A stretch of DNA of 26,795 bases from an uncultured Hungatella sp. (GTDB taxonomy: Bacteria; Bacillota; Clostridia; Lachnospirales; Lachnospiraceae): NCBI GenBank assembly GCA_910577935.1, contig CAJTOT010000012.1, positions 9,572 to 36,366 on the forward strand, read 5' to 3'. A program made the translations under genes and the position numbers. This document shows, in pieces, positions 1 to 7,017 of the stretch (its first letter is position 1; each line of letters starts with the position of its first letter). Under the pieces are notes generated by a model. It did not search any database. It was not told where the DNA came from and saw only the letters and a list, made by a program, of their open reading frames with translations.

Positions 1-569
1 ACGAGGAGGGCCATGGCCATGATGACGGCCGCGAGGCGGAATATGACGAGCACATATGGACTTCCCCGGTGAACGCCATGAAGCTGGTCCGGGTCATTGC
101 AGAGGTTTTGGCGGAGAGGGACCCGGCTCACCGTGATGTGTATGAGGAGGGCAGGGACAGATATATAGAAGAGCTCCGGGAGATCCATGAAGGATTTCTG
201 AAAGTGGCAGAGGAGAGAAAGCGGAACACAATCATTATAGGGGATAAATTCCCCTTCAGGTATCTGGCGGAAGAGTACGGCTTTGACTATCGGGCGGCCT
301 TTTCCGGGTGCAGCACGGACACGGAGCCGGCGGCCAGAACCATCGCCTACCTTATTGACAGAGTGGACCAGGAGAAGATACCGGCAGTCTATTATCTGGA
401 GCTTGGCAGCCACAGGGTGTCAGAGATTATCGGGGAGGAGACCGGAGCGGCGCCTATGCTTCTCCACTCCTGCCACAATGTGACAAGGAAGGAATTGGAA
501 GCCGGCGTCACTTATGCGGAGCTGATGAGGCAGAACATAGAAAATTTGAGAAAAGGACTAGATGAATGA
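1..569 (+). CDS. znuA: Zinc/manganese-type ABC transporter substrate-binding protein, 3' part only
   Basis: This is the C-terminal part of a metal-binding lipoprotein that captures Zn2+ or Mn2+ outside the cell and hands it to the permease. The reading frame is open to the window edge (first full codon at base 3), so the internal ATG at 69 is not the true start. Visible features are a His/Asp-rich stretch at the edge (GHGHDD), the family motif DEHIWTSPVN, and a C-terminal helix (YAELMRQNIENLRKGL). Where many relatives have a His ligand in an HDAF-like motif, this protein reads GDKFPFRY. It overlaps the ATPase gene by ATGA, so the two are translationally coupled. The metal (zinc versus manganese) is inferred from family resemblance and the His-rich loop. 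Confidence 0.88.
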   Translation, partial: EEGHGHDDGREAEYDEHIWTSPVNAMKLVRVIAEVLAERDPAHRDVYEEGRDRYIEELREIHEGFLKVAEERKRNTIIIGDKFPFRYLAEEYGFDYRAAFSGCSTDTEPAARTIAYLIDRVDQEKIPAVYYLELGSHRVSEIIGEETGAAPMLLHSCHNVTRKELEAGVTYAELMRQNIENLRKGLDE

Positions 570-1273
570 GCAGGTTGATTACATGCAGCCATGTGGATTT
601 TGGATACGAGAATCAGGACGCGGTGATGGATCTGACCATCGAGATCGATGAAGGAGATTATTTCTGCGTGGTGGGGGTCAACGGTTCCGGAAAGAGCACG
701 CTGGTGAAGGGGCTTCTGGGTCTCGTCAAACCTACAGGCGGGAGTCTTGTGGTGTCGGAGGAGCTGAAGCAGACGGGAATCGGCTATCTTCCCCAGCAGA
801 CCAGCGCCCAGAAGGATTTTCCGGCGACAGTCTATGAGGTGGTGCTTTCCGGGGCCTTAGGCCTTATAGGAAACAGGCCTTTTTACCGGCGGCAGGAGAA
901 GGAGATGGCCTTGTCAGCCATGGAAAAGCTGGGCATCAGCGATCTGAGACACCGCTGCTACAGGGAGTTGTCCGGGGGACAGCAGCAGAGGGCACTCATA
1001 GCCCGCGCCCTGTGTGCCGCCAGGAAGATGCTGATTCTGGACGAGCCGGTCACTGGGCTGGACCCGTCGGCTATCCAGGAATTTTACAGTCTCGTCAGGG
1101 AGCTGAACAGAGACGGGGTGACTATTTTTATGGTGACCCACGACGTGGCCAACGCGGTGAGTCAGGCGGACAAAATCCTTCACCTGCACAGGAAGGCGCT
1201 GTTTTACGGGAGTCCCGGAGAATATGTAAAGACGGCTGAGGGACTGGGCTTTTTGGGAGGTGGAACGGTATGA
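566..1273 (+). CDS. znuC: Metal ABC transporter ATP-binding protein (ZnuC-like)
   Basis: This 235-residue cytoplasmic ATPase powers metal import with the binding protein and permease on either side. The sequence shows a complete ABC domain: Walker A GVNGSGKST near residue 36, signature LSGGQQQR near residue 137, Walker B MLILDEP followed by the D-loop, and the switch histidine in MVTHD. The length is normal for the ZnuC/AdcC/MntB group. The start overlaps the upstream stop (ATGA) and the stop overlaps the permease start, so the three genes form one operon. Zinc specificity is inferred from the neighbouring binding protein. The family assignment itself is very secure. Confidence 0.93.
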   Translation: MSRLITCSHVDFGYENQDAVMDLTIEIDEGDYFCVVGVNGSGKSTLVKGLLGLVKPTGGSLVVSEELKQTGIGYLPQQTSAQKDFPATVYEVVLSGALGLIGNRPFYRRQEKEMALSAMEKLGISDLRHRCYRELSGGQQQRALIARALCAARKMLILDEPVTGLDPSAIQEFYSLVRELNRDGVTIFMVTHDVANAVSQADKILHLHRKALFYGSPGEYVKTAEGLGFLGGGTV

Positions 1274-2106
1274 AGCTGATTTTGGAAATGTTGTCCTACC
1301 CCTTTTTGGTCAGGGCTTTTGCAGGAGGAATCCTGGTCTCCCTGTGCGCGGCTCTTTTGGGAGTCAGCCTGGTGCTGAAACGGTATTCCATGATCGGGGA
1401 CGGGCTGTCCCATGTTTCCTTCGGCGCGCTGTCGGTGGCAGTGGCCATGGGCTGGGCGCCCCTTGCCGTGTCCATCCCCGTGGTGGTTCTGGCTGCCTAT
1501 TTTCTCTTGCGAATAACGGAGAACAGCAGGGTCAAAAGCGACGCGGCCATAGCCATGATCTCAGCCGCCTCTCTGGCGCTGGGAATCGTTGCCACCTCTC
1601 TGACCACCGGCATGGCCACCGACGTGAACAGCTACATGTTCGGAAGCATTCTCGCCATGAGCCCTTCCGATGTGGGGCTTATGGTGGTTCTCTCGGTCAT
1701 CGTGCTGGGGCTGTTCGGCTTCTGCTACAACAAGATGTTTGCTGTGACCTTTGATGAAAGCTTCGCCAGGGCGGCGGGTGTCAGCGTGTCTCTGTACAAT
1801 GTGCTCATCGCGGTTCTGACAGCGGTGACCATCGTTCTGGGAATGCGCATGATGGGGGCCATGCTCATCTCCAGCCTGATTATTTTTCCGGCTCTGACCT
1901 CCATGCGGATATTCAAGAGCTTCAGGGGAGTGGTGGTGTGCTCCGGCGTCGTGTCGGTGGTGTGCTTCTGCATCGGAATGACCTTGTCCTACCGATTCTC
2001 CACCCCGGCGGGAGCCAGCATCGTGCTGGTGAACATGGGGGCCTTCGGGGTGTTCTGGGCGGCTGCCGGCTGTGCCGGGAGAAGAGGCCGGAACGGAGCA
2101 GGCTAA
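1270..2106 (+). CDS. znuB: Metal ABC transporter permease (ZnuB-like)
   Basis: This 278-residue integral membrane protein is the channel-forming subunit of the metal importer, belonging to the ABC-3 permease family. It has about eight hydrophobic segments and the conserved family stretch RYSMIGDGLSHVSFGA near residues 38-53, followed by the SRVKSDAAIAM region. Length is typical for the family. Its ATG overlaps the ATPase stop, and it is the last gene of the operon. The gap to the potassium gene is 125 bases, purine-rich, with loosely repeated GAGCCGG units and no clear terminator. Zinc versus manganese cannot be settled from sequence alone. Confidence 0.92.
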   Translation: MKLILEMLSYPFLVRAFAGGILVSLCAALLGVSLVLKRYSMIGDGLSHVSFGALSVAVAMGWAPLAVSIPVVVLAAYFLLRITENSRVKSDAAIAMISAASLALGIVATSLTTGMATDVNSYMFGSILAMSPSDVGLMVVLSVIVLGLFGFCYNKMFAVTFDESFARAAGVSVSLYNVLIAVLTAVTIVLGMRMMGAMLISSLIIFPALTSMRIFKSFRGVVVCSGVVSVVCFCIGMTLSYRFSTPAGASIVLVNMGAFGVFWAAAGCAGRRGRNGAG

Positions 2107-2231
2107 GAGGGTGCAGGCGGGAGCCGGAACGGGTGAAGCCGGAGAGGGGCGGGAGCCAGAGCGGGCAGAGCCGGGACGGACAGTGACAGAAACGGACAGG
2201 AGATAAAATTTTCACTGAGGAGGGATTTGGT

Positions 2232-3596
2232 ATGGAGGAGAAAAAAATGTTCGGCGTCTTGAAAAGAAAGCGGCCTATGAGCCAGACTCAGTTTATCGCC
2301 TTTGGATTTTTCGTGCTCATCATCACAGGGGCGGTGCTGCTGACCCTTCCCTTTGCCAGCAAGAACGGGCGGAGCATGGACTTTCTGGGGGCCCTGTTTA
2401 CAGCCACCAGCGCCTCCTGCGTGACGGGGCTGGTGGTGGCGGACACGTGGACTCAGTGGAGTCTGTTCGGGCAGCTGGTGATCATCACCATGATTCAGAT
2501 CGGCGGACTGGGATTTATCACCATCGGCGTCTATGTGTCCATTCTTCTGAGGAGAAGGATCGGGCTGAAGATGAGAGGGCTTATGCAGGAGAGCACCAGC
2601 GCCCTGAATATCGGCGGGATCGTCAGGCTGGCCAAGAAGATCATTGTGGGAACAGCCATATTTGAGGGAGGAGGGGCATTGCTTCTTGCCATCAGATTTG
2701 TTCCCCAATATGGCTTTTTCAGAGGGACCTTCTACAGTGTTTTCCATGCGGTGTCCGCCTTCTGCAACGCGGGATTTGACCTGATGGGACACACGGGGCA
2801 GTACAATTCCCTGTCAGTATACTATGACGACTGGCTGGTGAATCTGGTGATCATGTCCCTGATTATCATAGGCGGAATCGGGTTTGTGGTGTGGGACGAC
2901 ATCAGCAGGAAAAAACTTGCCTTCGGAAAATACCTTCTCCAGACCAAGATCGTGATTTTGACTACTCTGGTTCTGGTGTTTGGCGGCGGCGCGGTGTTCT
3001 ATCTGCTGGAGAAGGACCTTCTCATGGCGGACATGAGCCTGAGCGGAAAGATTCTGTCCTCTCTGTTCAGCGCGGTGACAGCCAGGACGGCGGGCTTCAA
3101 CACCATAGACACGGGGGCTTTGTCGGACGGCAGCAAGCTTCTGACCATCATCCTGATGTTTATCGGGGGAAGCCCAGGCTCCACCGCGGGAGGCATAAAG
3201 ACTACCACCGTGGTGGTGCTGTGCCTGTTTGTGCATTCCAGCATCCAGAGAACCTACGGGGTCAACGCCTTCGGCAGGAGGCTGGATGACGAGGCCATCC
3301 GGCAGGCCAGTTCCGTGCTGACCATCAATCTGTTTTTGGCGCTGGGAGTCTCCCTGGTGATCATGGGCGTTCAGAAGCTCCCTATGTCGGACACACTGTT
3401 TGAGGCATTTTCCGCCATCGGCACGGCGGGAATGACCACAGGCATCACCAGGGATTTGGCGCCTGTGTCCAAGGCGCTGATCATTCTTTTGATGTACTGC
3501 GGGAGAATCGGCAGCATGTCCTTTGCCCTTTCCTTCACTCAGCAGAAACGGATCACCAAGGTGAGCAATCCCCTGGAACAGATCAGCGTGGGCTGA
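2232..3596 (+). CDS. ktrB: Trk/Ktr-type potassium uptake channel subunit (KtrB-like)
   Basis: This 454-residue membrane protein of the TrkH/KtrB family carries K+ across the membrane, gated by the cytoplasmic protein encoded next. The four pore-loop repeats are visible: TSASCVTGLVV, HAVSAFCNAGFD, TARTAGFNTID and SAIGTAGMTTG. Each has the glycine that lines the filter. The GGSPGSTAGGIKT segment is also characteristic. Two starts are plausible. The ATG at 2232 follows GAGGAGGG by 8 bases, and the ATG at 2247 follows GGAGGAG by 6. The first is given. Length fits KtrB (about 450) as well as short TrkH proteins. It pairs with the regulatory subunit at 3681. Confidence 0.92.
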   Translation: MEEKKMFGVLKRKRPMSQTQFIAFGFFVLIITGAVLLTLPFASKNGRSMDFLGALFTATSASCVTGLVVADTWTQWSLFGQLVIITMIQIGGLGFITIGVYVSILLRRRIGLKMRGLMQESTSALNIGGIVRLAKKIIVGTAIFEGGGALLLAIRFVPQYGFFRGTFYSVFHAVSAFCNAGFDLMGHTGQYNSLSVYYDDWLVNLVIMSLIIIGGIGFVVWDDISRKKLAFGKYLLQTKIVILTTLVLVFGGGAVFYLLEKDLLMADMSLSGKILSSLFSAVTARTAGFNTIDTGALSDGSKLLTIILMFIGGSPGSTAGGIKTTTVVVLCLFVHSSIQRTYGVNAFGRRLDDEAIRQASSVLTINLFLALGVSLVIMGVQKLPMSDTLFEAFSAIGTAGMTTGITRDLAPVSKALIILLMYCGRIGSMSFALSFTQQKRITKVSNPLEQISVG

Positions 3597-3620
3597 GAGA
3601 AGGGAAAGGTTTGTACAAAA

Positions 3621-3637
3621 GCCGCCGGGCCGGCGGC
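3621..3637 (+). other. GC hairpin between ktrB and ktrA
   Basis: GCCGCC and GGCGGC form a perfect 6-bp stem around the loop GGGCC in the 84-base gap between the two potassium genes. No T-run follows, so it is not a standard terminator. It could protect the upstream mRNA end or tune the ratio of the two subunits. That role is inference. Confidence 0.4.
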
Positions 3638-3680
3638 GTGGATATAGAGAATACCTGTGAGAAGAGAAGGAGGAAATTAT

Positions 3681-4334
3681 ATGAAATCAATGCTGATCAT
3701 CGGGATGGGACGTTTTGGACGCCACCTGTGCAAGAATCTGGCGGAGCTGGGAAATCAGCTGATGATCGTGGACCAGAAGGAGGAGAATTTGGAGGAGCTG
3801 CTGCCCTATGTGGTCAGCGCCAAGATTGGGGACTGCACCAATGAAAATGTGCTTAAGACCCTGGGAATTGACAACTTTGACGTGTGCTTTATCTGCATAG
3901 GGACCAATTTTCAGAGCAGCCTGGAGATAACCAGCATGGTGAAGGAGATGGGGGGGAGGTATGTGGTCAGCAAGGCAAACCGGGATATCCACGCCAAGTT
4001 CCTGCTGAGAAACGGGGCGGACGAGGTGATCTATCCGGACCGGGACATCGCGGAGAAAATCGCCATGCGCCACAGCGCCAACCATGTGTTCGACTACATC
4101 GAGCTGACGGACGAGTACTCCATCTATGAGACGCCGCCTCTTCCCCAGTGGGTGGGCAAGAGCCTGAAGGAGTCGGATATCCGCAACCGCCACCACATCA
4201 ACATCCTGGGGACCAAGAGAGGCGATGAGGCCAATCTGATGCCGCCGGCGGATTACATTATCCGGTCTGACGATCACATGATGATTATCGGGAAGAAGAC
4301 GGACATTGACAAACTGTTGGATGATATGAAGTAG
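3681..4334 (+). CDS. ktrA: Potassium channel regulatory subunit, NAD-binding (KtrA/TrkA family)
   Basis: This 217-residue cytoplasmic protein forms the nucleotide-binding gating ring on the membrane subunit. The RCK N-domain begins at once with IIGMGRFG, the Gly-x-Gly-x-x-Gly turn at residues 8-13, followed by the acidic residue of MIVDQ at the end of strand 2. A TrkA-C domain occupies roughly residues 135-217. I chose the ATG at 3681 because AAGGAGG ends 7 bases before it. The in-frame GTG at 3657 has no comparable site, and its extra residues do not fit the Rossmann start. One full subunit of about 220 residues matches KtrA rather than the doubled TrkA. Confidence 0.92.
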   Translation: MKSMLIIGMGRFGRHLCKNLAELGNQLMIVDQKEENLEELLPYVVSAKIGDCTNENVLKTLGIDNFDVCFICIGTNFQSSLEITSMVKEMGGRYVVSKANRDIHAKFLLRNGADEVIYPDRDIAEKIAMRHSANHVFDYIELTDEYSIYETPPLPQWVGKSLKESDIRNRHHINILGTKRGDEANLMPPADYIIRSDDHMMIIGKKTDIDKLLDDMK

Positions 4335-4351
4335 ACAGAGGACTAAAGATT

Positions 4352-4960
4352 ATGTTGGGAAAGACACATTTGGCTGTGGGAACAGCCGTGACGATGGCTG
4401 TTTTGAAGCCGGGCACCCTGCCGGAACTGCTTATAGGGACGGGAGCCGCCGCGGTGGGGGCCGTGATCAGCGATATAGACGTGGAAACCTCCGGCTCAGG
4501 GAGGGCGGCGGACCGGATCATCGGAATCTCCGCCGCCGCTGTGGCTTTGGTGGCCGGGTTGGAGTATTTCTGGAAGGTGGGAGTGTGGGATATACTCCGG
4601 AGCAACAGCAGCTGGATGCGGATCATCATAGGCAGTCTGGCCTTTATAGGGGTGTGTGCCTTCGGAAAGATGCAGCCCCACAGAAGTTTTATGCACTCCT
4701 TCCTGGCGCTGGGGATTCTGTCGGTGATTATGGGGACCATCCTTCCCCTGGCTGTCCCCTATTTTGCCGCGGCTTTTCTCAGCCACCTGGCCACAGATAT
4801 TTTTAATTTTAAGAAAGTGCAGCTGTTCTACCCCCTTCAGGGGGGCGTGTGCCTCCGCATGTTCCACGCCAGCGGGCTGGTCAACGGAATCTTGTTCGCT
4901 GCCGGAACGGTGGCAGCGGCGGCAGAGATAGGCCTCCGGGTGTGGAATATCATCCGGTGA
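4352..4960 (+). CDS. YdjM/DUF457-type membrane-bound metal-dependent hydrolase family protein
   Basis: This 202-residue membrane protein belongs to the YdjM (DUF457) family, annotated as membrane-bound metal-dependent hydrolases. The reaction is unknown. The polar residues that define the family are visible: GKTH at residues 3-6, ISDIDVETS near 39-47, HRSFMHS near 111-117, and SHLATDIFN near 145-153. Several hydrophobic helices lie between them. His and Asp residues of this kind plausibly bind a metal at the membrane face. It starts 17 bases after the potassium subunit and may be co-transcribed with it, but a functional link is not evident. The ribosome site is weak (AGAGGA). Confidence 0.8.
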   Translation: MLGKTHLAVGTAVTMAVLKPGTLPELLIGTGAAAVGAVISDIDVETSGSGRAADRIIGISAAAVALVAGLEYFWKVGVWDILRSNSSWMRIIIGSLAFIGVCAFGKMQPHRSFMHSFLALGILSVIMGTILPLAVPYFAAAFLSHLATDIFNFKKVQLFYPLQGGVCLRMFHASGLVNGILFAAGTVAAAAEIGLRVWNIIR

Positions 4961-4993
4961 CCGTTTAGGGGTACATATTTATTCAGAAAAGTG

Positions 4994-5022
4994 TTGCGTT
5001 TGCCGGGAGGCTGTGGTAGAAT
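4994..5022 (+). promoter_or_regulatory. Sigma-A-type promoter upstream of the small ORF and ABC importer operon
   Basis: TTGCGT (4994-4999) and TAGAAT (5017-5022) are separated by exactly 17 bases. This is the only good promoter between the YdjM-type gene and the importer, so it probably drives both the 34-codon ORF and the five-gene operon. Confidence 0.6.
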
Positions 5023-5057
5023 ATGGCTATTCGGAAAATTTCAGGGGAGATACCGCC

Positions 5058-5162
5058 ATGAAGGCGTCTAAAGCACAGAAGTGCAGGGAGAACCGGAAGA
5101 GTAACCGAAGAGAATTTGAAAAGCTTGAAGATTATGCCATGAAGGCGTATGGATTTTCATAA
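5058..5162 (+). CDS. Small basic protein, 34 codons, unknown function
   Basis: An ATG 7 bases after AGGGGAGA opens a 34-codon frame encoding a very charged, basic peptide (begins MKASKAQKCRENRK, ends MKAYGFS). It has no hydrophobic segment, so it is neither a lipoprotein nor a membrane peptide. A promoter sits about 36 bases upstream. The 13-base string GCCATGAAGGCGT occurs around its start (5055-5067) and again 81 bases later (5136-5148), in the same frame, so MKA is repeated near both ends. The first importer gene starts 76 bases downstream. It may be a small cytosolic protein, a regulatory leader ORF, or chance. I do not recognise a family. Confidence 0.45.
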   Translation: MKASKAQKCRENRKSNRREFEKLEDYAMKAYGFS

Positions 5163-5238
5163 GGAGAATCCATGCGCCTGTTTTGTTGCAGAGCGCTGAT
5201 AAATAATCGCTGGGAGAGACAGGAGGGAGGAGAAGACT

Positions 5239-6180
5239 ATGGCAGAGTACATATTAAGGAGGCTGGTTCAGCTGGTGGCCGTGCTGCTGGGAGTCACGTT
5301 TCTGACATTTATCATAACCTGGGCGGCTCCCAGCGACCCGGCGGAGATGAAGTATGTGTCTATGGGCATGATACCGTCCCCCCGGCTTTTGGAGCAGACC
5401 AGGGAGGAGATGGGGCTGAACGACCCGGTTCTGGTTCAGTACGGGCGGTGGCTGGGCAACACCATGAGGGGAGACCTGGGGGAATCCGCCAAGTTCGGGG
5501 AGCCTGTGTTGACACAGCTGACGAAAAAGCTGCCCATGACCCTGAAGCTGGCCGGGACGGCTATGGCGGCGGTGCTTCTCGTGTCGTTTCCGCTGGGGAT
5601 TTTGACGGCTGTGAAGAAAAATACCTGGGCAGACTATGTGGTCCGGTTTTTCTCGTTTTTCGGAGTCTCCATGCCTAACTTCTGGCTGGGACTTCTCCTG
5701 ATGTATGTGTTCGCGGTCCGGCTTCGGTGGTTTTGCGTGGTCAGCAGCGGCAGCCCAGGCGGCATCGTCCTTCCCGCGGCTGCCCTTGCCCTCCCCATGG
5801 TGTCCGGCTATGTGAGGCAGATACGGGCCGCATTTCTTGAGGAGCTGAGTTCCAACTATGTGGTGGGAGCCAGAGCCAGGGGGATACCCGAGAGGACCAT
5901 CGTGTTTTTTCATGTGCTTCCCAACGCCGTTTTCCCGATTATCACCCTGATGGGGCTGTCGGTTGGGCACCTTCTGGGAGGCGCGGCAATCATCGAGACC
6001 ATATTTTCCTGGCAGGGAATCGGAAATATGGCGGTGGAGGCCATCCGTGTCAGGGACTATCCCCTGATTCAGGGGTATGTGATGTGGATGGCAGTGATCT
6101 ATGTGGGGGTAAACCTGCTGGCAGATGTGGGCTACCGTTTTCTGGACCCCCAGATACGGCTGAGAAAGAAGGTGGAGTAG
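5239..6180 (+). CDS. Nickel/peptide-class ABC importer permease 1 (NikB/OppB family)
   Basis: This 313-residue inner-membrane permease belongs to the dipeptide/oligopeptide/nickel class. It begins with the typical MAEYILRRLVQLVAVLLGVTF helix start and has about six transmembrane segments. The coupling-helix (EAA) region reads NYVVGARARGIPERTIVFFHVLPNA in two adjacent parts, and the family C-terminus DPRIRL-like sequence appears as LDPQIRLRKK. The start at 5239 follows a strong GGAGGGAGGAG site. It abuts the next permease gene with no gap. The substrate (nickel, metal-chelate or peptide) cannot be decided from the permease. The family is secure. Confidence 0.9.
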   Translation: MAEYILRRLVQLVAVLLGVTFLTFIITWAAPSDPAEMKYVSMGMIPSPRLLEQTREEMGLNDPVLVQYGRWLGNTMRGDLGESAKFGEPVLTQLTKKLPMTLKLAGTAMAAVLLVSFPLGILTAVKKNTWADYVVRFFSFFGVSMPNFWLGLLLMYVFAVRLRWFCVVSSGSPGGIVLPAAALALPMVSGYVRQIRAAFLEELSSNYVVGARARGIPERTIVFFHVLPNAVFPIITLMGLSVGHLLGGAAIIETIFSWQGIGNMAVEAIRVRDYPLIQGYVMWMAVIYVGVNLLADVGYRFLDPQIRLRKKVE

Positions 6181-6990
6181 ATGAGGGGAAAATGGATACG
6201 GTTTTCGGTGTTTCTCTTTCTGGCGCTTCTGATACTGGCCGCCGCTTTCTGGGGCCCTGTTCTCGCGCCCTATGACCCTCTGGAGACCGACTTCGCGGCA
6301 AAGCTGCTGCCGCCGGGGAGGGCTCACTGGATGGGGACGGACAACGTGGGGAGAGACGTATTTTCCCGGATACTCTGCGGCGCCGGCAATTCATTTGCCC
6401 TGACCTTTTTTATGATCGCCCTGGTGTCGGTGTTCGGTACAGGAATCGGCATGGTGTCAGGGTACTTTGGCGGTTCCCTGGACACGGTTCTCATGAGGAT
6501 TACGGATATTTTGCTCGCTTTCCCGGATACGGTCTTTGCCATCGCCGTGGTGGGGATGCTGGGGCCGGGGCTCTTGAACACGGTGGCAGCCCTGTCCTTT
6601 GTGTGGTGGACAAAATACGCCAGGATGGCCAGAGGACTGGCCAGCGTCATTAGGACCAGGGACTACATCCTCCAGGCGCGGTTCGGGGGAGCGGGAACTT
6701 TTAAAATACTGGCCTGCTATGTGCTGCCCAACATCGTCCCCCAGGTGATCATCATGGCAGCCCTGGATGTGGGGGGGATGATGCTGGCACTGGCGGGGCT
6801 TTCTTTTCTGGGCCTGGCCTCCCAGCCTCCTGCGCCGGAGTGGGGATATATGCTGTACGAGGGAAAGTCCTATATGCAGACGGCCCCCTGGATTATGATC
6901 TTCGCCGGGCTGGCCATCTTTATCACGGTTGTGGTGTTTAATCTCCTGGGAGACAGTCTGAGAGATATCCTGGACCCCAAGGAGGAGTAA
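6181..6990 (+). CDS. Nickel/peptide-class ABC importer permease 2 (NikC/OppC family)
   Basis: This 269-residue membrane permease pairs with the preceding gene product. An N-terminal helix leads to the periplasmic-side motif HWMGTDNVGRDVFSRIL (residues about 43-59), a hallmark of OppC/DppC/NikC proteins. A coupling-helix region (YILQARFGGAG) and the C-terminal PEWGYML...LRDILDPK pattern follow. The ATG directly follows the upstream stop with no spacer, so translation is coupled. The short length, about 270, fits the NikC/DppC branch better than the longer OppC proteins. Substrate remains unknown. Confidence 0.9.
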   Translation: MRGKWIRFSVFLFLALLILAAAFWGPVLAPYDPLETDFAAKLLPPGRAHWMGTDNVGRDVFSRILCGAGNSFALTFFMIALVSVFGTGIGMVSGYFGGSLDTVLMRITDILLAFPDTVFAIAVVGMLGPGLLNTVAALSFVWWTKYARMARGLASVIRTRDYILQARFGGAGTFKILACYVLPNIVPQVIIMAALDVGGMMLALAGLSFLGLASQPPAPEWGYMLYEGKSYMQTAPWIMIFAGLAIFITVVVFNLLGDSLRDILDPKEE

Positions 6991-7017
6991 AAGACTTGAA
7001 GGAGAGATGTCTAAAAT

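Noticed and set aside
2107..2231. Loosely repeated GAGCCGG units between the zinc permease and potassium channel genes, considered as a regulatory repeat
   Set aside because: The units are irregular in spacing and sequence and probably reflect biased purine-rich composition. A weak TAAAAT at 2204 lacks a convincing -35 box.
5254..6327. Long minus-strand open frame opposite the first importer permease (about 357 codons)
   Set aside because: It lies wholly antisense to clear membrane-protein genes, gives a His/Gln/Pro-rich translation without a recognisable domain, and is explained by the GC-rich third codon positions of the real genes.
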